Notes under the pieces: generated by a model
What the model saw: the letters and a program-made list of their open reading frames with translations, nothing else
Databases searched by the model: none
Told to the model about the DNA's origin: nothing
Made by a program: the position numbers and the translations under genes
Origin: Pratylenchus scribneri
Taxonomy: Eukaryota > Nematoda > Chromadorea > Rhabditida > Pratylenchidae
Assembly: GCA_030063045.1 (NCBI GenBank)
Contig: JAQSEB010000146.1
Span: 310,001 to 374,000, forward strand
Reading direction: 5' to 3'
Length of the DNA stretch: 64,000 bases
Shown: piece after piece, positions 48,601-59,207 of the stretch
How positions within the stretch are numbered: the first letter of the stretch is position 1
Layout of the letters: each line of letters opens with the position of its first letter

Positions 48601-51600
48601 CAAACACAACCTTCACAACAACAACAAAAGAATGTTGCATTCAATTCGGAAGATGAGGAAGAGGAGGATGGCCTGCCAGTTCGCCACCAGCCTTTTGGAA
48701 ATCAGCCGAACAATTCAAATTCAGTGAATGCGGCATTTTCTTCATCCGGTTGGTCAATATGATGATGTCAAAATTTAATACCAAAATTAATTCATTTTTA
48801 GTACCACAATTCCGTCCTCCAAACCAAAATCAGCAATTCATCACTTCCAATCCGAACGCATCCACATCATCCCATCAAATTCATCAAATTGGCAATACAC
48901 CGAGGGCTATTCCTGCCAATGTCAACAACAATGGAATTGGTGGTGGTGATTTCCAGATGTCCAATTCTTCACTGTTTCGTCCACCCTTCTCCACCGCAAG
49001 GCCAGATTCCGCAATGCAGGGTGAATCGGCGGCAAATTGGGAACTCATGAACCATGTGGGAGCAATGTCTGCTTTGGCCAATCGAATGCGTTTGAACTTT
49101 GAAATTCGAGGAGATGAGTAAGTTATTGAAGGGTTGATGGGTGTGGGATAAGGAGGTTAAGATAGGAATTTTAAGTCTGCATTTTGCAAAAGGGGAGGGG
49201 GAACATTATTGAACATTTTGGAAAAATTGTTCATAAAACCTTGCCCTAGTCTAAGTTTGATTTTAAGAACTAGACCGAAAAACTAATAAGAGTGTCTCTC
49301 TTCATCATTTTTCCAAATTGTGAAAGTAAATTACACAAGTTTTCCTTAAATATTTACCCAAAACATTTTATAAAAAACTGAAATTTAAGGGGATCCGTCA
49401 TATTCCGCAATGGCTCTGCCATGGTTTTGGTGCTCACTGAATTCGGTGACCAAATTCGTGTGTCCTGGCATTCAAGTGGCTATATCCAAAGGGAGCGCTA
49501 TTATGCAAAGGTAAAAGTATTCCAAAATTGATTCAAATTTGGCCATTTTTCACAGGTCGATTGGGAAATGTTCTCCCAATTTATGTACGGCATCGTTTGT
49601 CAAACATTTGTCGATGGTGAGTGAATTGAATTGGAATTGAAGTGTGGAAAAATCTCATCGGAATTGATTGTTACCTACCTATATAATTTTTTGATCATAA
49701 GCCCCGATTCGCTCATTCGCTTTTAATGTTTTTTTTTGTCTTTCCCATCCCCCACATTTTTTGCCTTTCTTTTTGACTTGTATTCTTCGATTTGCCTTAA
49801 ATTTTACGGATACTTTTTCTCTCTATAAACCTGAAAAATAAATATGGACTAAAATTATTTAAATTTGTTTGGATTAATGTTTCATTTAAATCATTTATAT
49901 TTTTTGAAATTTATTATTTATATAAATTTTGATTCAGAAAAACGCCGAGCATTGCCGCGCAAAATGTTTGAAGATGAGGCCGAGGACAGTTGCGGGTGGC
50001 AATGCGAGCCAAATACAAAGCGATGTACTCGGTTAGTTAATTATTTGAGGAAAAATAGGAAAAAGCATTGAAAAATTGCTATTAAAATTAACTCAACTGT
50101 ATTTTTTGAGTCGAATGACATTATTCTATCCAAAAAATTAAAATAGAATATAGAAATGTGTAAAAGTGGTACAAAATTCAAAAACACGCGAAATTGGAGT
50201 TAATCACGGCTATGATTGTTATGCTTTTTTTAATATATTTAAGTTCAATAAAAATGTTTAAAAAAATCATTTTTAGTTGGGGCGAATGCAGCGGACTTTT
50301 CAATCAAAATCAACAACCACAACCGACAGCCTCAATGGATGAAAGCAGTTATCAATGGGATGAGAGCGATGGATGGGGTCAACCACCCAATTCTGCGGAT
50401 GCCGACATCAATTCATTTCCTTATGGGCAGCCACCTTCGGCAACAACCAGCAACAACATCAATGTTGACACCATTCCGGGCCATATGACAATGACAATGG
50501 ACAACATTGGACCACAAATACCACCACAAATGCAGCAGCAAAAATGGGGATGTCCACCAACGCAGGAAGCAGTGGCCAATTATGACGAGGATGCACCGGT
50601 GATGCAAAGAAATGTGCGCCATTACCTTCTGGAAAAAGTGCCATCCCAATTTGGTTAGTTTTTAAAAGGGGACACGTGGAAAATATTTATTAAAAATTCC
50701 AAACAAACACCTTATACTCCACAGAATTTGAAGGGTTTAATATAAATTAGTTTGAGTGGGAATATTCCCTCTTATCCAATATAAAAAGTTAGAGACTTAA
50801 ATAGTAAGCCACTATAGCTCAGTGGTAGAGCGTTGGTTTTTTATTCCATTGGAATATCAACCAAAGGTCAATGGTTCAATCCCGCATGAGAGCAGTAATT
50901 TATTTTAGGATTAAGATTATTTAACTTTTTTGAAAGCATAATTTTTTCAAAAGTAAATATTCAAAAAATATTTTCAGAATTCCTTGAGCCCCCATATCCG
51001 GCCTATATTAAGACTGCTGATGGCCGTGACTTCCTCGCATTCTTCACCAAAATTTACGGATTCAGCAATCATTACTCGACGGAATTCACAATTGATGGTA
51101 AGTAAGGGAAAAAAATAATTTTATTTGATTTTCGGGTCTAATTCTAGAAAAAATAACAAAAATTAATTAAAATATTTTGGATCAAATTCTTAATATTTAT
51201 TAATTTTAAAATAAAAAAGACCAAAAATATATTTAAAAAAAAATATTTAAGGGGTGACATATTGCTGCTCGGAGCAGTATTACATGTACATGAAGGCCAC
51301 CCATTTTGGATTTCATGCCGCCGCCGAGGAGATTATGGCCACAACAAGTTCTGGAAAAATCAAGGAATTGGGCACGGCGGACACACTTCGAATGCGACAA
51401 GCTTGCGGATTGGAACCGGGGGCCGGCGTGTTTGATCATGACGAGTGGAGACGCGTCAAACCGAAAGTTCGAATTTAATTTATAATCGTCAAAATGACCA
51501 AAGTATTAGCAAATTTTATCTAAAAAAAATTCGAAAAATTTTAAATTTTTGATGAAAAAACAATAAAATATTTTATTGAAAATCCCAAATTTTCTCAAAA

Positions 51601-52046
51601 AAATATACACAGATGCAAAATAAAATCACAAAATATTATTTCAAAGGTTATGATGACCGCATTGAAGGCAAAATTCCAGCAAAATACCCTCTTGTTCAAC
51701 ATGCTCATTCAAACCGGAAATGCTTATTTGGTGGAAGCCAGCCCAAGCGATGTTTTCTGGGGTTTATTTTTATCAATCAAATTTTTTAACCAATATTAAT
51801 TTTTAGGGATTGGATGCGCCATAAATTCTGATCGAATTCGTGAACCATCGCAATGGCGGGGCGAAAATTTGTTGGGTAAAAATTTTAATTCAAAATTCTC
51901 CAAAAACCTTAATTTTTTTAGGCGTTTTATTGATGCGATTGAGGACGGAATTACAATCAAAATTCAGCGATTTTGATCGAAAGAGGAAGAGACCACGATC
52001 GGCAATGACCCATCAACAACGACCAATGATGAATCGCCACAATTGA
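45697..52046 (+). CDS. LOTUS/OST-HTH-like + NADAR domain fusion protein
   Basis: Nineteen exons (45697-46106, 46154-46357, 46450-46636, 46686-46815, 46866-46972, 47025-47248, 47297-47537, 47999-48337, 48490-48748, 48802-49117, 49390-49510, 49556-49616, 49938-50031, 50277-50653, 50978-51097, 51252-51466, 51647-51761, 51807-51875, 51922-52046) join without a frame break into 1,237 residues. Residues ~98-183 (VNFQTFIEELIFTLASKY, then QHFGFPNFTALMNSD) and ~225-310 (ISEILYELGGETRPINWQEI) look like winged-helix LOTUS domains, which bind RNA or Vasa. A long Asn/Gln/Pro-rich middle follows, with a small globular part at ~800-866. The C-terminus (~1030-1225) is a NADAR domain: GFSNHYSTEFTIDGVTYCC, SEQYYMYMKA, ALKAKFQQN, LVEASPSDVFWGIG and ENLLGVLLMRLR. 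NADAR proteins act on ADP-ribose-type N-glycosidic bonds. The NADAR call is strong; LOTUS is by eye; the pairing's function is inference. Confidence 0.85.
47822..47837 (-). repeat. poly-C/G tract (16) in LOTUS-NADAR intron 7
   Basis: Uninterrupted run of C on the plus strand followed by an A run, in a 461-nt intron. Third monoG-type tract of 14 or more in the window. Confidence 0.9.
50803..50895 (+). repeat. degenerate tRNA-like element in LOTUS-NADAR intron 14
   Basis: Good A-box (tatagctcagtggtagagcg), a paired ttggtt / aaccaa anticodon-type stem with an enlarged 20-nt loop, and a B-box-like atggttcaatccc. The acceptor (gccacta vs tgagagc) and T-stem pair poorly, so I do not call a functional tRNA. 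Confidence 0.5.
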
Positions 52047-52274
52047 AATGGACACATATTTTTGGGAGAAAAGATGATTTTTTGTGACTTATTTGGCCAT
52101 TATTTCACTGCCTTTTAATTAAGCGGGAATTATTTAATATTTAATTTAATATTGTTTTCGGGAATAAATTTTGTTAATTATTTTATTTTTTGTGCAAATT
52201 TATTGTTTATTTCAAATAATTATTTTCATTGATTTAATCGAATTTCTTTAAATAATAAAAAATGTTAGGCAAAA

Positions 52275-55200
52275 ATGAAAAAATCACCAGGCCCAAAATC
52301 GAATCGAAAAATGAAACGCCAAAGGGAAAAGGCACAAAAGAGAATCAGCAAAATGGCCCAAAAAGGGAAGCTACGAAAACACATGAAGGACCGGGTCAAA
52401 GCAGTGCAGGAGAAGAGGAAAGCGGCCAGCCAGAAACGGCGTGCACAGGTTTACAATAAAAATTTTAAAAAAAAACAATAAAAATACTTCGGATTAACCA
52501 TAAAGATAAAATTATTGACAAAAAAGATGATCACTGGAAAAAGTCACTTACGGCATTCAAATCGGATTTCAAATTTAGCATATACACTTAGGTTTCACAA
52601 CATGCTTTAATAAATTCTAAACTAACAAATTCAAGGATTAATTGAAATGCTTAAAAATCTATTACTTAAAAGCTAAAATTTTCTCATCTTTGGGCAACAA
52701 ATATTTTGCTTTTTCTTAATACTTAAATAATTAAAAATTAATATTTGAAAAGGGAATATAAAAAATTTTTAAAAGTTAAATATTATCGATTTCGAAATGG
52801 AACAAATTCTGCTTAGTAACTTCACAGGCAATCCAAAAATGTTATTAAATTACTAAATCCATATATTATTATTCTTTCATTGTCAGATCCATCAAGATTG
52901 GCTAATCGATCGACGCCATCGAAAGGCAGAACGAGAACGCCTTTCAGAGAATGAAAGCAGCAATGATGATGAAGAGGAAGACCGAATCCTTCCAATGGAC
53001 ATGTTGGATCCGGACTTCCCGTTGGATGCAAATTTTTACAAAATAATGTTGGCCAAAGAGAGGGCAAAGGGAAGAGGAGAAAATGAGGAAGAAATGGACA
53101 CGGAGGAATGGGAAAATCAAGTGAGAACATTTGTGGACGAAAAGGAATTATTGCCGGTGAAAATTGATGGAAAATTGGTGCGGAGATTTAGAAGAGAAAA
53201 GATGGGAGGAAGTCAACGGGAAGAGGAAGAGGAAATGACGGATGAGGAGGATGATGGAATAAAAAAGGAGGAAATTGAATCGGATGAAGATGAAGAAGCG
53301 ATTTACCTAACAGAAAAAGGTTAGGGGAAAAATTTATTTTGGGACCAATTTAATCAAATTTTATTTTACAAAAATTTAAAATTTAATTTTAAAATTATTT
53401 TGCAATTGGAATTGATTTAAATTTCGGGAATAGAGAAAATTTACTAAAAAAATTAAGTTAATTTAGAGAAAAGAATTTTTCTGGCCCAATTTATTCTTTT
53501 TTAAAACTAAAAAACATTTTATTAATCTTTTTGTAAATTATTTAGGTAATTAAATATTGAATATATTTTTAAAAAAATAAAAATAGGTTTAATTAATAAT
53601 AAAAATTCAAATAATTTTTTCCACTAATTTTCTAATCCAACCAAAATCATTTTTAGATGAACAAAATGCGGAGGAATTGGCCACAATGGACGATAAACAA
53701 TTGGCTGAATATTATAAAAAATTGTTGGCTCAATCCGAATCTGTGGTTGCCTCCGCCGTCGACCAAATCATTGTTGATCCACAGGAAAATGTTTGTTTAA
53801 TTTTTGAACATTTTTTAGTAACCAAATATTTTCTAAGGTCTCAAAATTTCGCACTTTGCTGAAAATGGCAGCCGGCGAAGGGGGCATTCCCGAATTGATC
53901 CGTGAACCCATTCAAAAATTGACGACCGCCTCTTTGGCTGAATTGTTCCGAAATGTGCTGCCCGGCTACCCAATTCATGTCCTCTCGGAGACGGAAAAAT
54001 CACAGAAAATGCGCAAAGAGACAAAAAGGTTGGAATTTTACTTATATATTTTTACAAATATTAGCTAAAGACAATTTTATGAAAATAATCGACCTTTTAG
54101 GGTGGGAGGAAGAGCTTTTCTTCCATTTCTATTTTATTTAGTATTTTTGGATTTTTTAAATTTAGTTCATGCCATATTCTGGCTATAATTTAAAATAAAT
54201 AAGAAAATCCAATAATTTATTTCACATTTTTGGTTCGAAAATGATAAAAAATATTTTTTGCGCCAACTAGTTTTTCCTTAACATTTTTCTACAAATTAAA
54301 CATCAATTTTACTTAAAATTTTGCTTTTTATTAAAAATGTAAATTAATTTAAATTTCCTTTTTTTTTCACAGATTGGCCGCCTATGAACAATCCCTGCTA
54401 AATTATTACGTCAAATATTTGAAATTTTTGGAGAAAAATGCTCTAAGTAAGTAATTATTTTTATTAATTCTCAATGATTTCTCAAATTTTTAGGGTTAAA
54501 TTCCATCAAAAATGTTGGCCAACAAAATGAAGAATCCAATTTTTCCACTCAATTTGGCTTCCTCTGTGCCCAATGTCTTTGCAAATTGGCCACCGAATGT
54601 GCACATTTCAATTATGGGCTGAATATTATTACATGTTTGGTTCGACTCAGCTTAAGCAAATGGCAAAAGGTTTTTGATTTTTTTCAGTTTTATTTAAAAA
54701 ATATTTTGGTACTTCCATAAATTATTTAGTGAAATTTTCATTATTCTTTTCTGATTATCTTGAGACCTTGGACCCTGTTGGGTGTTGGGGAGGGAGAAAA
54801 CTGGGCTAGAGCCACCATCTATTTAATTTCAATTAGAGTCTGGCGCCAGGCCGGGCCCGAAAAACCTGGCATTTTTTATGAGCCTGGAACCCGGCACATT
54901 TTAAAAAACAACCGGGCCCAGAAGTCGGCCCGATAATTTTTTCGTATTTTCCGAAAACCGGCCTTTTTTTTGCCGGGCCCGGGTAATTTTTTCTGAAAAA
55001 AAAACCCGGAACCGGGCCCGGAAATTCTGAAAAACCGGACTCTAATTTCAATATGCACTCTTTTTGGGTTGTTCAAAAAATATGGGCACAAATTAAGCAA
55101 TTAATACCAATAACAAAATACGATTTTGGGTAATATTTCTCTTAAACAAAAATCCAACAAAATTTGATATAAGTAATAATAATAATAATAATTTTTGCAA

Positions 55201-56550
55201 AAAAATAATGGAAAAAATTTGTATTGGTTTCCCAAAAATAATCCCAAATTCCTAAGAAATTCTCAACTATTTAATTAAAATGTTTTGGGCCTAGCCTAAT
55301 TATTTTTATATTTATTTAAATTTCTTTATTTTTTGCAGCTCATCGATTTGGTTTGCTCCTCAATTTCTGCAGTTTTTGCCGCCGATTTGGAATTGAAAAT
55401 TTCCCTGCATGGTGTCAAGGCAATTTCCACATTGGTCAACAAAAAGAAGGGAAATGTTCCACCGGCGCTGATTTCCACACTTCTCTCATTGAATATTAAG
55501 GTTTTTGGAATTAATTTTAAAATATTTATTTTATTGAATTTTATAGGAAATTGATCAAAAAAATTGCGCGGAAAAGAATAAAAAGAATCAACGGAATAAT
55601 TCAAAAAAGATGGCAGCGCCGAATGTGCCCAAAAAGAGGAGAAAGGTTTGGTCCAATTTTTGAATTAATTTAAATTTGAATTTAATTTGGATTTTTTTAA
55701 TTCAGTAAAAAAACTAAAATAAGCAAAAAATAATTTTAGAACTCTATAAATAGATCAAAAAGACCATAAATTTGAAATAGTAACAAATCTGTGGCTTTTG
55801 GACTTGCAATTTTTGGATTTAAAAGGAATCTTCTTTTTTTTAAATATTTTCCCTAGAAAGACAACGGATGAATTTATAAAAAAATATTTCCAAAAATTTC
55901 CATCATTTAAATTAACAAAAATTCACATTTCAGTTCGACAAACAACTCAAAAAAGTTGAAGTGGAATTGGAGGAGGCCCTGGCCACCAACGCCCATGCAA
56001 CCAAATTACGGTTGGGCGCCGAAGTGATGCGCTTTGTTTTCCTCACATTTTTCCGTGTCCTCCGCCGAATGCCCCAATCCGCTCTGTTACGACCCGTTTT
56101 GGAAGGCCTCACCAAATTCATTCATTTGATCAATGTGGAATTTTACGATGATTTAATTGACCATTTGGGTCGATTGGCCGGACAAACGGTTTGATAAAAA
56201 TATTTTAGTTAACTTTAAACTATTCAATTTAGTATGTGGAAATCACCGATGATGAATATGCCAAACAAGGACATTTGCTTCAATTACTCGACCTCATTAA
56301 AAAGGTTACTAATTTTATTTGTTTTGGGCGCTTCACTCTTCTCATTTGCCCTAAACAAATTGGCAAATGAGTTTTGAAAAGCGCAAAAATTAAAATTAGA
56401 GCCAATTTGCAACCATGATTTTGTCTTTTCCAAAATGGATATTTCATGTACTAAATTTTGGCTACATAAAAATTTTTAAAAATACAAAATTTTCACTTTT
56501 TTTTACAAAATAATTTTCAGCGTGAATGGAGGACGCGCATCATTCGATGA
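52275..56550 (+). CDS. NOC3L: NOC3 nucleolar complex protein, C-terminally shortened
   Basis: Eleven exons (52275-52448, 52887-53319, 53657-53790, 53838-54028, 54373-54446, 54494-54669, 55339-55500, 55547-55645, 55934-56188, 56233-56304, 56521-56550) give 599 residues. NOC3 helps pre-60S ribosome maturation and export from the nucleolus. Seen: a very basic N-terminus (KSNRKMKRQREKAQKR), IHQDWLIDRRHRKAERER, an acidic region, the NOC3 N-terminal domain (GEGGIPELIREPIQKL, SETEKSQKMRKETKRLAAYE), and helical repeats ending at LEGLTKFIHLINVEFYDDLI. Human NOC3L (800 aa) continues with a CBF/Mak21-type domain; here two small exons add an unrelated-looking tail and a stop. Mobile elements fill the next 7 kb, so the gene may be truncated, or its true last exons may lie past the window. 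An acceptor-like site ends at 52268. The gene is 229 nt from the upstream gene on the same strand. Confidence 0.9.
54830..55046. repeat. CCGGGCCCGG-rich element with short inverted ends in NOC3 intron
   Basis: Ends are attagagtctgg and ccggactctaat. Inside are repeated ccgggcccgg, ggaacccgg and aattttttc words in both orientations, so it could fold on itself. It stands out in GC from the surrounding AT-rich intron (54670-55338). Confidence 0.7.
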
Positions 56551-56865
56551 AACCTGTGCTGCCAATGATCATCAAATCAACTTTATCATCGAAATTGAAT
56601 GGATGGATGAAAATAATCAATTGAGGAGAGATTTATATTTTAATTGTTTTTTTTTTCATTAATATTGTTGATAAATGATAATTTAAGTAAAAATGTTTTA
56701 TTATAATTGATAGTCCTACTGATATTTTACCAACTTGAAATTATACTTAATTCGGCCATTATGCGTCGAATGAGCCGTGGCCGAGTACTTCATTCTCAGT
56801 CCTAAAATGCCGAACACAATTCCCTCCCCATTGCCCTTTCATCCTTTAAATAGAAGTAATTAAAT
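56551..56865. other. intergenic remnant downstream of NOC3
   Basis: AT-rich. 56738-56800 (ttaattcggccattatgcgt, then cgaatgagccgtggccgag) resembles the internal repeat of the foldback element at 57.4-58.1 kb, so it is probably a remnant of that family. No exon matching the missing NOC3 C-terminus was found. Confidence 0.5.
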
Positions 56866-57300
56866 TCATTACTCAGTGATTCGCCTAGCGCATTGGTAAT
56901 GTGCTTGGGTGAAAGTGAGTCGGGTTCGATTCCCGGCCGGGGATTGTATTTTTCCCCCTGCTTCCTTGTTCGCATTGAAGTGATGTCGTTGCCTCTCATG
57001 AACCAATAGAGTTAATACACAACTGCCGAGTTCCAGAGGGCTAGCCCTCCTCCAAAAGGAGTTTGGGAGCGCTTAGGCGACTGTGGGCCTCTAGGTTTGG
57101 GTTCCTAGACGGATACCATGCGGCACTATATGTGTCGGCGGACATGGGCCGACGTCCCCATTGGAACATGAGAGGTGTCGATGTTCCCGATTTGTGGCTT
57201 GGAAGTTAGGGCCATCTTCCCTAATCGACCAAGAGCTAGACGAATATACTCAATGGAAGAACTGGCAACTGATCGCCGACATTGAGGAGCCCTCATTTTT
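56866..57300 (+). mobile_element. tRNA-derived SINE
   Basis: Head has an A-box-like cgcctagcgcattggtaatg and a strong B-box gtcgggttcgattcccggcc. It is followed by a GC-rich body (gccgagttccagagggctag, gggccgacgtccccattgg) quite unlike the flanking AT-rich DNA. Length about 430 nt. No protein-coding potential. Different family from the intronic tRNA-like repeats. The 3' limit is uncertain. Confidence 0.6.
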
Positions 57301-57356
57301 AGCATTTTTTTTTCAAATTAAAATCATTATGGAATTGGAAATTTGGAGAAAAAAAG

Positions 57357-58078
57357 GATGAAACAAATGGATTTAATTTGTATTTTGCCTTCATTTTTGC
57401 ACACTTTTGCTTCATATTTCAGATGTTAATCATCGTAAAACATGGTGAATAGACTCGTTTGATGCGCAAGAGTGGATTTAGTATATAAAATTTCAAATCC
57501 AAATTGATAATAGCCCAAAAATAATTGAGGAATATAAAGGGAAATAGTTTTTTGGCCATATCTTTGCTGGATGGCCATTTATCGAACTCGAAAATTGAAA
57601 TTTTACCTGTTAATTCGACCATTGAGCGTCGAATGAGCTATGGCCAAGCTATTTATACCGAAATTTGGATTTAACCTTTAAAATCTCCATAATAGCCCAT
57701 TGGAATAAGGTGAAGTAGTTTTTTGGCCATATCTTTGCTGGATGGCCATTTATCGAACTCGAAATTGAAATTTTACCTGTTAATTCGACCATCGCGCGTC
57801 GAATGAGCTATGGCCAAGCTATTTATACCGAAATTTGGATTTAACCTTTAAATTCTCCATAATAGCTAGCCCATTGGAATAAGGCGAAGTGGTTTTTTGG
57901 CCATATCTTTGTTGGATGGCCATATATTGGAATCGAAATTGAAATCTAGACTACTAAATCCACTCTTGCGCATCAAACGAGTCTATTCACCATGTTTTAC
58001 GATGATTAACATCTGAAATATGAAGCAAAAGTGTGCAAAAATGAAGGCAAAATACAAATTAAATCCATTTGTTTCATC
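57357..58078. mobile_element. non-autonomous foldback (TIR) element with perfect 127-bp inverted repeats
   Basis: 57357-57483 and the reverse complement of 57952-58078 are identical over 127 bp, starting gatgaaacaaatgg. The 470-nt interior holds two full copies and one partial copy of a ~160-bp direct repeat (starting at about 57541, 57715 and 57890) with the words ttttttggccatatctttg, ctggatggccatttatcg and cgtcgaatgagctatggcc. No transposase. The perfect identity suggests recent amplification or gene conversion. A retrotransposon LTR begins at the next base on the right. Confidence 0.9.
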
Positions 58079-58443
58079 TGTCGGGATTTATCCCGATCTT
58101 TGAATTTTGTTTCCATTTTTGTTAACCAATTTTATTTGTTAATGTCAAAATTTTCTTGCCTCCCTTTTGCCATTTTCTATCCATGAATTGTTAGCCGAAT
58201 CACCGTTTTTTGCCTACGCCTTTGGGCAATTTTTCCTTCTATTCAAAAAGAGGCAAATAACGGCGATTGGGCTCACTTTTTCCACTCATTCAAAAAAGAC
58301 CCATTGCTTTATTCATTCGTTCCGAACAAATTGAATTTATTCGTATAATTTGGAAATTGGAATAAAATTAAAGTAAAATATTCGTTTATTTCGTTCGTCT
58401 TGGGAAAAGTCACAGTACGTCAAGTCAAATTCAAATTTTGACA
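58079..58443 (+). repeat. 5' LTR of Bel/Pao retrotransposon
   Basis: 365 bp beginning TGTC and ending GACA, the expected inverted dinucleotide ends. It lies directly before a primer-binding-site-like sequence and the gag-pol frame. The matching 3' LTR must lie past the window, so the borders are not yet confirmed. Confidence 0.75.
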
Positions 58444-58445
58444 AG

Positions 58446-58462
58446 TGGTGCCGCTACGAACC
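58446..58462 (+). promoter_or_regulatory. putative primer-binding site
   Basis: TGGTGCCGCTACGAACC starts 2 nt after the LTR. TGG plus a complement to a tRNA 3' end is the usual minus-strand primer site. The primer tRNA was not identified. Confidence 0.6.
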
Positions 58463-58592
58463 TGCCCATTTTTGCGAAACCAGTGATCCTCTATAGGGTC
58501 AGGTTATTTACGTTATTTAGAAAAATTCGAAAACCAAGGGCGGGCACTCGAAAGGACCAAATTAAAAAATTCGAAAAATAATTCGTTCGTGA

Positions 58593-59207
58593 AATACAGG
58601 TCAAAAAGCGATCAAACTGAACCAGCAAAGAGGACAGAGCCGATCGCCAATTCGAAACCAAAACCGGAGAGTCATCGAGCAAAACCGCAATCAACAAATT
58701 CGTCTCAGAAGCGGTCGAAGAATTGAATTTCATCAACGGTGGGCAAGGCATTTTGAACGGCAAGGACGACAACAAATTCGGAATCGCCCTAACCAAAACC
58801 GAAGAAGCAACCAAAGAAGAGGCCGAGGGGGATACGCAGTTCCCCAGCAAATTGTGATCCAAATCCCGGAGCAACCGCAACAACAAATCCAACAACAAGC
58901 ACCTCCTCCTCCTCCTCCACCACCGCCTCCGGCATATTACGCTCATCAACCGCAACAACAAATCCAACAACACTTGCTTCCTCCTCCCCCACCGCCTCCG
59001 GCTTACTACGCTCATCAGCACCCAAATCCTTACGTAATTCGAGTGCCTCACCAAATCCAAGTGCCTCATCCAATTCAAGTGCCACAAATCCAATATGTCG
59101 GCAATCATTATGGCCAATATCAAGCCTACCCGGGAACGCCTCAAGCGGTACGTGGACGAGGCAGCCGCCGCGGACTTCACAATCAACCGCGATTTGATTG
59201 GCGCTGA
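58593..59207 (+). CDS. Arg- then Gln/Pro-rich open frame overlapping start of gag
   Basis: An open frame of 205 codons without an ATG. The first half is Arg/Gln/Asn-rich (RRGRGGYAV); the second has two copies of a QQQIQQ-polyPro-AYYAHQ unit. It ends 113 nt inside the gag-pol frame, in a different frame. The gag frame itself is also open at 58621-58854, before a TGA. This might be a retroelement leader protein made from a non-AUG start or a spliced RNA, or chance openness in low-complexity leader DNA. Confidence 0.35.
   Translation, partial: NTGQKAIKLNQQRGQSRSPIRNQNRRVIEQNRNQQIRLRSGRRIEFHQRWARHFERQGRQQIRNRPNQNRRSNQRRGRGGYAVPQQIVIQIPEQPQQQIQQQAPPPPPPPPPPAYYAHQPQQQIQQHLLPPPPPPPAYYAHQHPNPYVIRVPHQIQVPHPIQVPQIQYVGNHYGQYQAYPGTPQAVRGRGSRRGLHNQPRFDWR

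Noticed and set aside
50803..50895. Candidate intron-containing tRNA gene
   Set aside because: Acceptor stem matches at only about four of seven pairs and the T-stem is mismatched.
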